DNA of 64,000 nucleotides. Source: Cylindrodendrum hubeiense. Lineage: Eukaryota; Ascomycota; Sordariomycetes; Hypocreales; Nectriaceae. Shown one piece after another: positions 46,305-56,590 of this stretch (position 1 is the stretch's first letter; every line of letters starts with the position of its first letter). The notes under the pieces are model-generated. The model had not been told where the DNA came from. It saw only the letters and a program-made list of their open reading frames with translations, and ran no database searches. A program made the translations under genes and the position numbers. Location of the stretch: positions 1-64,000 of the forward strand of contig JAANBB010000152.1 in NCBI GenBank assembly GCA_014621425.1. Direction: 5' to 3'.

Positions 46305-48211
46305 TCACCACTCATCACGCCCAAATCGAGTTTCGTAAACAGAGAACCGGGTCCCGGCAGCGCCACCCCGTCCTTCTTCAGCCACCTTACCGCTGACATT
46401 CCGTCGCTCATAAGCACCAGACAAATGCTTAGAGTCAAAGTCGTTGCCCGAGGAGATTTTGCGGTTATTTCCAACCATGACGGGTGGAGTTGCACTCTTG
46501 AGCTCGCCATATGGTCGAGAATAGAAGGACTCTTCCGTTTGGATGGAGCTTTGTCTGTTTCGCGGCGAGGGTTTCGTCGATGCAAAGGCCGGCTTCTCAT
46601 CGGCAATATCCTGGCTAGTGCTAACCCGTCTCGTGTTCGAACTGACCTCGGACAAGGAGTTTCCAAGGGGGTGGTAAGGGGTTCTGGCTCGAGGAGGAGT
46701 GGATCGCTCTGTTTCCGTCGGGTTCAGGCGTAGGGGGTGGGGTCGAAGCTCGCCCCCAAGGTCGGCCCCATCATCGTTATGGATCTGGATGTTCTCGTCG
46801 CCATACTCATCCTCAGATGAGTCGTCATTGTAGTATCGCTCAGTCAGGGCCTCGTAAGATTTGCTGCCACGGTTCTGGGAACTCGTCTTAGATGCCGCCA
46901 TCTCACGGTTCCGCTGGTTAGTACGAGAAATGAGCGAATCCGTAGGTACCCAGGTCTCAATGAACTTGGCCGGTCGAGTCTGGCTGTTCCTGTTTGAGCT
47001 GCTGGCTGGTCGAGAAGAGTTGGGATCGTTCAAGGGGATTTCGGTGTAAGATTCACGGTGGTATGACGGAGCAACAGAGTTGCGCTTGATATCTCTAGAA
47101 GCGATCGAGTCACGAGACCCAGGAATCTTGGACGCGATCGAATCGCGAGATCCGGGAACTATCTGGTACTGGCGAGAACCTCTGCTTCCCACAGTGTTGC
47201 TAGATCCAGTCCGCGTATGCATGAAGGGAATGGACGGAGGACGCTCGACGCCACCAGAGGGAAGACCGGAGAGCCGACGGGAATCGCGAGGAGTGGAAAG
47301 TCGGCTGTCCGTATCCATGGTACTCAGAGTGGAGACAGAGGACTTGGCCTTCTTGTGCTTAGGTCGGGCCGTCAGATTGTCCTCGAGCGGGTTCATATCT
47401 GGGGGCATGAGACTGATCTTGCGGAACATCCATCCCAGCCAGAGTGAGGTAGAGAGCGAGATCAAGTGGAGACTACCGGCACCGATGAACGTGTAGTAGA
47501 CGGCTGGCACGAAGATGTCCATGAGATCCTGGTTCGCAAGAACTGTCTTCCAGCTATCTCCCTTGTTGTGCACAGTCAGAGCGCAAAAGGCATAGATAGG
47601 TGCGGCGGCCACATCCGACATGGCAGAAAACAGGTGGTAAGCAGATGACGAGGCAGGAGGTCGTCCAGAGGAGTCGCGGGAGAGGTGGTAGATGGCATAC
47701 ATGCAGTGAGCCGTGGCGACAGCGGGCTATGGAGTAGGTTAGCTACACCCTTCGTTGCATGATGGAGCTGAAAAACTCACAGTAACCTTCATGATCCAGC
47801 CAGTAACCGACTCAATATTGGACATCAAGATCACCAGGACCAAGATTCCAGCAGCGCCAACGAGCTCGAGGACGCGCAACAGAAGCTGCAGGTGGCGCAG
47901 CCACTTAATCCAACTCTTGATGCGGGGGCTCATTGATGAGTAGTTGTTGGATCGGTATGAAAGAACCATGTGCGCACTTGAGAAACAGTTAGATCCGGCG
48001 TACGCGTACGGGTGGCCCTTTAAAGCATTGGTGATGCCACTTACTCTGGATGTCGGTTGAAGGAGACAAGAGGTCCATCCGGCTTGGGCTTGAACTTCTT
48101 GGGCTCCCAGCTCGCCCTCGTAACGGCCTTGGGGTCGAAGGCGACCTCTGGGAATCGCGCATCGTTGAGCTGGACAGCGCTGTACATGAACGGTTGTTGC
48201 GCACCACCCAT
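46305..48211 (-). CDS. Four-span membrane protein of unknown function
   Basis: Three exons on the minus strand (48211-48045, 47976-47781, 47726-46305) give 594 residues; every phase closes. After a short soluble N-terminus (MGGAQQPFMYSAVQLNDARF) come four hydrophobic helices: LVGAAGILVLVILMSNIESV, PAVATAHCMYAIYHL, VAAAPIYAFCALTV and FVPAVYYTFIGAGSLHLISL. A MARVEL-like arrangement is possible, but I do not recognise the family with certainty. The C-terminal 370 residues are a polar, Ser/Arg-rich cytosolic tail with many possible phosphorylation sites. The tail includes two copies of PGSRDSIAS. It ends RFGRDEW. The layout suggests a fungal plasma-membrane or cortical protein. It diverges from ARH1 (409 bases between starts) and converges with PMS1. 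Confidence 0.8.
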
Positions 48212-48620
48212 GGTGAACCGCGGGCGCTGGGCTGCGCTGCGCCTGCGCGAGACACTGAAAGTCGATGTGGTGGAATGAGGCCGACGAGACGAGCCGGTCG
48301 AGATGCGAGTCTTGATGCGGGGAGATCGGAATGTGACGTTCGACGGGCGGCGGGTGGTTCCAAAATCCAGGTGGGAGAACAATGGATAGGGTGGGTGTGT
48401 CTCATCTGAACTTGGTGGTTTGGTTTGTGTGGACACCATTAAGTTGCAGGCGGGCCCGGTCGCCACAGCAACGCCTCGGAGGTCGGTCCCCGACGCACGA
48501 CCCGACGACGCAGAGGCCGACAGCGCGACGTAATGCGGCGCATCGGATTGGGGCCTATCTCAGCGGCAGCAGCACTCTCCGGACAATGTCTGTCGACATC
48601 TCTCTTCACCACCAACGAAG
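48212..48620. other. Divergent promoter, membrane protein / ARH1
   Basis: 409 bases between two starts. The open frames extending the membrane protein upstream (to 48466) are low-complexity Arg/Ser/Thr and were not accepted as coding. Confidence 0.55.
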
Positions 48621-50289
48621 ATGCCGTTGAGAATTGCACGGCCGCCCGGCTTGGCGCGCCAGCTGCTCGGGTCCGCCCACAACGGCCGGGCCTTTTCTTC
48701 GAGCCCTCGCCGGCAATCCTCTCGATCCCCGGATGTACCGTTCCGTCTTGCGGTCGTCGGTTCCGGCCCCGCCGGCTTCTACACATCGTACCGGGTCATG
48801 GGCAAGATCCCAAGCGCCCGGGTTGACATGTACGAAAGTCTCCCGGTCCCGTTTGGATTGGTCCGTCACGGAGTTGCGCCCGATCATCCCGAGGTCAAGG
48901 TGTGATGAGGATATTCAAAGTCGCTCCGCGAGCAGTGGTTAATGTGTGAAAGTAGAACTGCCAGGAAAAGTTTGATGAGATCGCCTCGTCGCCCAACTTT
49001 ACCTTCATAGGGAATGTCTCCATCGGTCAGCCCGGCCACTCCACCCAGCATTGCACCATTGAGCTACAATCGCTATTGCGCAACTACGACGCCGTGCTGT
49101 TCTCCTACGGAGCGTCAGAGGACAGGAAGCTGGGGATCCCAGGCGAGTCGACTCTCAACTGCATCTATTCGGCGCGTCACGTTGTTGGCTGGTACAACGG
49201 CCTTCCGGACTGCGCGGGCCTGGACTTGGATCTCACCCAGGGCGAGGAGGCTGTCATCATCGGCCAGGGAAATGTCGCACTCGATGTGGCACGGATGCTC
49301 CTTGAAGATATTGATGTGCTGAAGAAAACAGACATCACAGAGCACGCCCTTGCAAAGCTGGCCGAGAGTCGAGTCAAAAGGGTTCATGTTGTCGGAAGAC
49401 GTGGACCGATGCAGGTAACCACATCATCCCGGCCAGCGCGACGATCGATAACTCACAAATTCCCCAGGCCGCATTCACCATCAAGGAAATTCGTGAGCTC
49501 ATGAAATTGTCTCGGGTAGAATTCCACTCCTTCGATCGGTCTCTTGTACCGGAGGACCTCAAGAGCCTACCTCGTGCAACACGGCGGCTGATGGAGGTAT
49601 TGGTCAAGGGTTCCCCAACTCCGCATGAGTCAGCCTCCAAGTCTTGGTCGCTAGATAGTTGTCTATCTCCAAAGCAATTCCTGGCAAATCAAGAGTCGCT
49701 CTCCAACGTCGCGAGCACGGAATTCAATATTACGGAACTGTCCTCGCCATTTGACCCTAAGTCACCCGTCAAGTCGACAGGGGAAACCGTCATCTTGCCC
49801 TCTGACATCGTCTTTCGATCCGTTGGCTACAAGTCGGTTCCCCTACCAGGATTCGACGATGCCGGTATCCAGTTTGACGATCGCCGCGGCATTATATGCA
49901 ATGACGGCTTGGGCAGAGTGAGAAGCCTAGCGTCCAGCAATAAAGCAGAGGATGTCAACAAGCAGAATGTCCCCGGGGTGTATTGCGCAGGCTGGGTCAA
50001 AAGAGGCCCTACTGGTGTCATTGCTTCGACCATGCAAGATGCCTTCATCACCGGAGATGCGATTGCGGAAGACTGGTTGTCCGGTGCTCCCTTTAGTAAT
50101 ACCTCGTCGGAGCAACCCATGAGAGGGTGGGAAGAAGTGAGGAAGGAGGCCGATTCATCCAATGGGCGAGCCGTGGCGTGGGATGACTGGCGCAGGATCG
50201 ACCAAGCAGAGCGCGAGCGAGGGCAGAAAGCCGGAAAGGAGAGGGAGAAGTTCACGAGCACGGCTGACATGTTGGCTGTCCTTGGATAA
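48621..50289 (+). CDS. ARH1: NADPH:adrenodoxin oxidoreductase, mitochondrial
   Basis: Matrix FAD enzyme passing electrons from NADPH to ferredoxin for iron-sulfur cluster and haem A synthesis. Three exons (48621-48899, 48956-49414, 49468-50289) give 519 residues. The N-terminus, MPLRIARPPGLARQLLGSAH followed by SPRRQSSRS, is a good mitochondrial presequence. The FAD dinucleotide fold is VVGSGPAGFYTSY and is followed by YESLPVPFGLVRHGVAPDHP. The NADP-binding segment is IIGQGNVALDVARMLLEDID, with VGRRGPMQAAFTIKE spanning the second junction. The C-terminal GWVKRGPTGVIASTM contacts FAD. The first acceptor (TAG at 48955) was chosen to keep VKNCQEKF in frame. Its stop is only 61 bases from the stop of convergent ETF alpha. 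Confidence 0.94.
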
Positions 50290-50350
50290 GGACTAGCAGG
50301 AAATTTAAACTTGTTGTATAACGCCTCATTCCATAAGTGTATCATAGACA

Positions 50351-51455
50351 TTACGCGCTCTTGACCTTTTCCGTCAACTCGGGCACCTTCTCAAAAAGAT
50401 CGCCAACAAGACCAACATCCGCAACCTGGAAGATGGGGGCATCGGCATCCTTGTTGATGGCCGCAATCACCTTGCTATCCTTCATGCCAGCCAGGTGCTG
50501 AATGGCACCTGAGATACCAACAGCCACATAAAGCTGAGGAGCAACAACCTTGCCGGTCTGGCCGACCTGGAGGCTGTTGTCCGCATAGCCACTGTCAACG
50601 GCCGCGCGGGAGGCACCGACGGCGGCACCAAGAGCGTCGGCCAGAGGAAGCATCACGTTGTCAAAGTCCTCCTTGGACTTAAGGCCACGGCCACCAGCCA
50701 CGACTCTGCCAGCAGTAGCCAGGTCGGGGCGGTCGGACTTGGCAAGATCCTCAGACACCCACTCTGTAGCCGACTCGACCTTGGGGTCAACACCGTCCTC
50801 AACTGTCGCAGATCCTGACGCGAGGTCGGCGGGGGCGAAGGCAGTGCCTCGGATAGTGACAAGCTTGATGGAGTCTGACGATTCGACGGTGGCGATCGCA
50901 TTTCCCGCGTAGATGGGTCGGACGAAGGTGTTCTCGTTCTCAATGGCCGTGATGTCGGAAATCTGTTGCGAATCGAGCAGAGCAGCAACCCGAGGCAGGA
51001 GGTTCTTTCCAAAGGCAGTGTGGCCAACGATAACGTGAGTGTATCCGCCCTTCTTGATGTTCTCAACGAGGAGAGGGGCATAGTTCTCGGGAAGTCCCTG
51101 GTCAAGGGTCAGTATGGGGGCGGGCTATGCGGTTGCGATGCGTGCCATTCCTGACCTTGTCGTATGCGCCGTTCTCCACGGTGATAATCTTCTCAACGCC
51201 GTCAACCTTCGCAGCCTCTGCAGCGACACCCTTGATGTTGCTACCAGCTACGAAACCATGGACAGGTCCGCCCAGCTTCTGAGCAGCCGTAAAGGCGCTC
51301 AATGAACTGTGGTTCAACTGTCCGCCCCGTTGCTCCAAAATGGCCAGGGTTGACAGCAACCTCTGGCGGGCATGTGTGTTAAGGTTCAGAACTGGCGCGC
51401 GGCCAATGAGGCCGGAGGCCTGGGTCGCAAGCACTCGTCTCGTAGGGGGAAGCAT
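50351..51455 (-). CDS. Electron transfer flavoprotein alpha subunit, mitochondrial
   Basis: FAD-carrying subunit of ETF, which takes electrons from acyl-CoA and branched-chain dehydrogenases and passes them to ETF:ubiquinone oxidoreductase. Two exons on the minus strand (51455-51156, 51097-50351) give 348 residues. The presequence (MLPPTRRVLATQASGLIGRA, NTHARQRLLSTLA) is mitochondrial in type. Domain I follows (GGPVHGFVAGSNIKG, YAPLLVENIKKGGYTHVI). The C-terminal FAD domain has AGRVVAGGRGLKSKEDFD, LADALGAAVGASRAAVDSGY, QVGQTGKVVAPQLYVAVGIS and GAIQHLAGMKDSKVIAAINK. A CCTCGG box lies 115 bases upstream, fitting fatty-acid control. It diverges from the SWI3-type gene and converges tightly with ARH1. 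Confidence 0.95.
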
Positions 51456-52060
51456 CTTTTCGCAAAATTTGGGTGGAATTGACCAGCTTCTTGCTCAAGA
51501 AAGCGGAATTTAGGTGCTGGGGGGGATCTTAGAAGAGGGCAGTTGAAGACGGCGACGGCTGGTGACGGCCCGAGGTAGCGTACGCCGACTTGTTCGCGTG
51601 GGCTCCGCCGTCATCGGCCACTCGCCGGGATTGCACGGTTTTACAGCCAACTTGCCGAGCCGCCGACTCGGAAAAGGCAATCGCGAGCGAATGCTGGCAG
51701 GTGCTTGCGAAAAGCACGTGCGCGGTCAGCTGGTAAAGCACGTGATGGTGTGTGTCGCACGTGATCTCGATCAACCCCCCTAGTGCCTCGCGCTCTTGGT
51801 ATGCACTGAGGATGCTGCAGCCAGCCCCCGTTGTCGTCGCGCCAAAATTTCTCCAAACGCGACCTATCATCGCCATACTCCATCAGGATCACGACGCTAG
51901 GCATCGAATTCCCGACGACACATCGACCAACCTCTGCACGAGTTGCTGCGTGATACTCGGCCTCGACAGTAGCCGCGCGACACACCTCGTCTCCCGCGTC
52001 CGATTGAACTGCCTCGTTCTATTCGCCTGGTGTTGGCAGCCCACCGCGACTGTCATCAAG
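51456..52060. other. Divergent promoter, ETF alpha / SWI3-type gene
   Basis: 605 bases between starts. It contains a CCTCGG box (minus strand, 51570-51575). The open frames here have no motif. Confidence 0.6.
51570..51575 (-). promoter_or_regulatory. CCTCGG box, candidate FarA/FarB-type site
   Basis: CCTCGG on the minus strand, 115 bases upstream of ETF alpha. This hexamer is the core bound by fatty-acid regulators of the Far/Ctf1 family. A six-base match is common by chance (about once per 2 kb on both strands). Confidence 0.35.
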
Positions 52061-54243
52061 ATGGACGACTCCGCGACCTACGGCTCACCTGGCAATGGCG
52101 CATCGCCTAGTAGCAATCCGATCCTCGCGCAACCTCCCCTGCAGCCGGAGTCTGGTTCTGGCGATGGTGAAGGTATGCGCGCCCCCATGGACAGGTCCCT
52201 GGCTCGTGACACTGACGTGGTATGCAGATGTTCAGATGTCTGAAGGTCTGATGAGTGAGGCCAACATCAAGCAGGATAGCACAACTCCCGCTCCAGGTAC
52301 CACACCCCCTCACGCGCAGATTCACATGATGCGTCTGATGAACATTGCGCTGACCTTCCAGCTCGCGGTGACGAAGAGATGAACGACGCGCCTGAGGACG
52401 CCAAGAATGGAGCCGCGCCGACCGATGCGGCCGCCGGTATTGATGGCCAGGATTCAAAGTCAAAGGAGACAATCGAGTCGGCTGCTCGCGAGCATCTCAT
52501 TGCCCAAACTCACGCCATTGTCCTACCAAGCTACAGTACCTGGTTCGACATGAATACAATTCACGACATCGAACGAAAGGCGATGGCCGAGTTCTTCAAC
52601 AACCGCAATCGAAGCAAAACCCCAGCTGTCTACAAGGACTATCGTGATTTTATGATCAACACCTACCGGCTCAACCCCGTTGAGTATCTCACGGTGACGG
52701 CTTGTCGCAGAAACTTGGCTGGCGACGTTTGCGCCATCATGCGCGTCCATGCCTTCCTGGAGCAATGGGGTTTGATCAACTATCAGGTATGTCCCTATGT
52801 GTCAGGAAGCGAAGCGATCCTAACCCGAACCAGGTTGATGCCGATCAACGCCCATCCCATGTTGGCCCGCCCTTCACGGGTCACTTCAAGATTATCTGCG
52901 ATACTCCTCGAGGCCTACAAGCCTGGCAGCCCTCGGCTGACCCCGTGGTTCTAGAGGGAAAGAAGAGCCAGGACACTGACAACAAGGCTGCCGCTACCCC
53001 CTCTGCCAAGGGTGACCAAAACCTCGGGATCGGACGAAACATCTACGAGGCCAATGCAAAGGGAACCCCCATCAGCAAGACCGAGAGCAAGGCGAATGGC
53101 GAGACCCCGGCCACCAACGGCGTCCCCGGTACGGAGGATGCAACCAAAACGCCCATTGCCAAGGTTCACTGCCACCAGTGTGGTAACGACTGCACCCGAA
53201 TATACTATCACAGCAATCATACAGACGCCAACCCCAAGGCCAAATACGACCTGTGCCCCAACTGCTTCACCGAGGGTCGTCTTCCTGCAAACCATACGAG
53301 CAATATGTATGTCAAGATGGAGAACCCCACCTACACGTCTATCCTGGATCGAGATGCCTCATGGACGGATGCAGAGATTCTGCGACTCTTGGAAGGCCTC
53401 GAGCGATTCGACGACGATTGGGGTGAGATTGCCGAGCACGTCGGAACCCGCACGCGAGAAGAGTGTGTCCTCCAGTTCCTACAACTAGACATTGAAGAGA
53501 AGTATCTGGACTCCGAAGCCCCCATCAATGCGCCGACAGGGCTGTCGATGCTTGGACCTCAGCAAGGACAGCTCCCGTTCAGCCAGGTGGATAACCCCGT
53601 CATGTCTGTGGTTGGGTTCCTCGCCAGCCTTGCAGACCCAGCCAGTACGGCGGCGGCGGCCAACAAGTCGGCCGACGAGCTCAAGCGCAAGCTCCGCAAG
53701 CAGCTAGACGGTGACAAATCAAGTGAGGATACTCAGGCCAATGGCGACAGCAAGGAAAAGGGTGATTCCATGGACGTGGACATCCGACAGGAAGTGACAA
53801 CGACTACCACCACCAGCACCACCAAGACAACTACCCTGGCTTCGATCCCCCTGGCCTCGATAGGGGCACGAGCCGCGGGATTTGCATCACACGAGGAGCG
53901 GGAGATGACACGGCTAGTGTCGGCGGCATCTAACGTAACTCTTCAGAAGCTGGAGATGAAGCTCAAGTATTTTGACGAGATGGAGGCGGTGCTGCGGGCG
54001 GAGCGACGAGAACTGGAACGGGCACGACAACAGCTCTTCCTGGACCGGCTGGCTTTCAGGCGGCGAGTGCGGGATGTTCAGGAGGGCCTCAAGGCGGCGG
54101 CGATTACCGGGGGTGAGCAAGGCACCCGTATGGCCCACGAGGCCATGAGCGACGGAGAGCGACTAAGCTTCCAGCCGGCAGCCGGGGCGCAAGCCGTTCC
54201 TCCACCAAGCAGCGATGGCCAGGTGAAGAGCTACGAGGCGTAA
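52061..54243 (+). CDS. SWI/SNF or RSC subunit, SWI3/RSC8 type
   Basis: Scaffold subunit of ATP-dependent chromatin remodellers. Four exons (52061-52172, 52228-52296, 52362-52786, 52834-54243) give 671 residues. The SWIRM domain (about residues 90-215) has [53 protein letters not shown] and [15 protein letters not shown]-like zinc segment follows, with Cys315-X2-Cys318 and later CPNCF. The SANT domain starts near residue 378 ([31 protein letters not shown]). The C-terminal leucine-rich coiled coil ([30 protein letters not shown]) mediates dimerisation. The single ZZ-SWIRM-SANT gene layout suggests it serves both SWI/SNF and RSC. In exon 1 a GTGAAG donor was passed over for the stronger GTATGC. 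Confidence 0.92.
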
Positions 54244-54707
54244 GTGGCCTATGGAGGGAAGGGGTGGAAGGGCAGGGATGAAGAATGCTGGTTGCAGAGA
54301 CAATTTGACAGATTGGGATCAAGTCAACGGCGGCGTCCGTATGGCGCGTGGGGGCAAGTGTATTGATTGGACTGAACAAACATCGGCAGGACATGGCAAC
54401 TGGCGCGATTGAGGCGAATGGGACGAGACGAGACGGGAGGACAGTCTTGCCCGGAGGAGAAGCTCCTCGACGAATTGCAATAGCTGGCCGCGTCAAGCTG
54501 AATGGCATATTGTCGGGGCCCCATTGCCAAGGGAGCAGGTACGCATGTCGGATTTGGTCTTTGCGTGTGTGGTTGTACTATTACGTATAGATGCCTTTTG
54601 TTTTCTTCGGATTCGTCTTGTTTGAAACTTGTGTGCTTATGATTCCGAGGAAAAGGTGTTGAGTAGTAATATCTGTCTTGATTTTGTATTTTCTTGAGGA
54701 CGGTTTA

Positions 54708-54766
54708 GTTTCAGTTTCAGTTCCAGTTCCAGTTCCAGTTCAAGCTCAAGTTCAAGTTCCAGCTCC
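54708..54766. repeat. CAGTTC/CAAGTT hexamer minisatellite
   Basis: About nine 6-base units (cagttt, cagttc, caagtt, caagct) run head to tail. Confidence 0.85.
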
Positions 54767-56282
54767 CGGCCCGGTCCACAACAACAACGACAATTTGTCT
54801 GGCGGATATGTCCGAGTGCTATCTATGTGGTTGCGGTGCCCAGGGCGATTAATGCCGGTAGTTGGCTGGTTCTTTATTTGGTGGCAGTAAGTGTGATGGT
54901 GGGGAAGGTAACGACTGGCCCAGCCTGTTTGTTTTGGGTCTCGGCATTAGGTTGATGCATCTGCTGCATGACATACATGACAGAAATGCATGAGGGGAGT
55001 GAGTGGGTGTATAAGTGTGTCTGTGTGTGTCTATGTGTGCGAGATACGGAGAGCAAACACGGGGCAATGGGGGTTGCGCATCCAGAGTTCGGGCATATTC
55101 CGGAGAAGCCCGGACCAGCGGGGGTGGTGGGCGACGAGTTGAAAGACGGCGCTAGGTACGGAAACCCGGCCCTGTTGCGGCTACGAGAAGGGGCCGGCCG
55201 GCGGAGTGCAAGATTGGAAGCATCGCATCAACGGAATCGATGAGGCGCCGGGGCTACCTTGACTTGGCACTGGGGGTCGGCACGTTGGCGGTCTCCCGGA
55301 GAGAACTAACTGTTAGCACACCAAAGGGACGTACATAGGTAGTCAAGATGCAAATGGGATGGTCATCTGCATTTGCATTTCCGGGGGGGGGATGTAAGTA
55401 GCTCGTTGTTAAGTCATTATAAGATGGAGATTAAAGGGGATTACAATCGCCGGGTTCATTGTGGTGCCTTTCATCTTGGCAACACGCAGGCACATGTTTG
55501 GTGCCGTGGGCCGACGGCAGGCAAGCAGCGCCAGCCTTGGGACTCTGGGGTGTGCATGGAAAAGCAAGCAGTCAGCAGCCCGCAGTCAGCAGGACTCTCC
55601 CCTTCCTCAGTGTGTCTTGGGGTACGGGTCTAATTGGCCACCAAGCCCTTCATTCTGTCAAATCACTGGCCGAAGCGACCCGCTCCCCCAGAGACCCTGA
55701 GGAAGGGGAGAACGCTGGCCGCATGCCGCACCTAGGTACCTACCTTGGTAGGTGTCCTGGCGACTGCCCCAGCCTGTTCGTACCTCGGCCCAAGGCTGAG
55801 CTGGGGCGGGGCGGTGACGTCTCGGGACACGGACGCGGAGAGGGACCATCCCCATATTGTCCCCAGTGCCCGCTATCGCCGGGGCCCGGTGTCTCCACGG
55901 GCATCCATGCAAGCCCATGTGGGCAATGCGAGGAGGGAAGGAGAGGAGGGAAAGAGAGCAGGGAAGAAGGAAAGAAGGGCAGTAGGAGAAGGGCAAGGGG
56001 GGGAAGGACACGCAAAGAAGTACTTGCCTAGGTACCTATAGAAGCACAATGTTAATTCCGTACCAAGCATCCGGTGCATAGATGGGTAGGTTGGTAATTC
56101 CTGTCTCAGGGACTATGGGGCTCTGCGTTCTATCGTAGTCATGATGAATGTGAATGGATGAGCCGAGCCGTCCCCAACCCCGGCCAACCAACTGTGGGCT
56201 TCCCCCGCCAAACGATTCACCATGGTCTCCATCGTACCTTCTGTGGCCCCATTCCCGACCTTGCTTGCCTCCTTCTCCAAGT

Positions 56283-56330
56283 GCCACCCACCTACCTACC
56301 CACCTACCCACCTCCTTTACCTAGGTATCC
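56283..56330. repeat. CACCTACC / CCTAGGTA repeat
   Basis: Short cacctacc units run into ttacctaggtatcc, the same motif family as at 4986-5065, 18343, 55731 and 61536. Confidence 0.65.
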
Positions 56331-56402
56331 GTAGCTTCTACCGGCCTTAGCAGTTGCTCCAGCTCCAGCTCCACCAGCTCCGCCATCCTTCCCGTCGTCG
56401 AG

Positions 56403-56408
56403 CCGAGG
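56403..56408 (-). promoter_or_regulatory. CCTCGG box upstream of CAT2
   Basis: CCTCGG on the minus strand, 183-188 bases before the first CAT2 ATG; a second copy, plus strand, lies at 55783-55788. This is a candidate fatty-acid response site of the Far/Ctf1 regulators. Confidence 0.35.
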
Positions 56409-56590
56409 CCTACGTGATAGTCCACGGCTTTTCCACCCCACCAACGCCTCGCTCCCTCTCTCGTCTTCCTCGAGCAGGGTACTTTAAAGACGACCGTTGC
56501 CGCTGTGCCGCCGTCCGCTGCCATTGACCAGAGCTTCCTCGCGTCTTTCGACCCTCCTTCCGAGCCCTCGCACCTCGCTCTGCGCCGGCC

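Larger units (their letters stand above)
54244..56590. other. Long gene-free region upstream of CAT2
   Basis: 2.3 kb with a CAGTTC-type minisatellite (54708-54766), GT-rich runs (55010-55050), CCTAGGTACC-type motifs (55731-55757, 56283-56330) and CCTCGG boxes (55783, and 56403 on the minus strand). The open frames at 55373-56041 have no motif. Confidence 0.6.

Noticed and set aside
48212..48466. N-terminal extension of the four-span membrane protein
   Set aside because: The extra residues are low-complexity Ser/Arg/Thr with no targeting logic, while the ATG at 48211 has normal context and leads directly into the ordered part.
55373..56041. Overlapping plus-strand frames upstream of CAT2
   Set aside because: Composition driven by gga/agg and ccc runs; no motif and no consistent frame.
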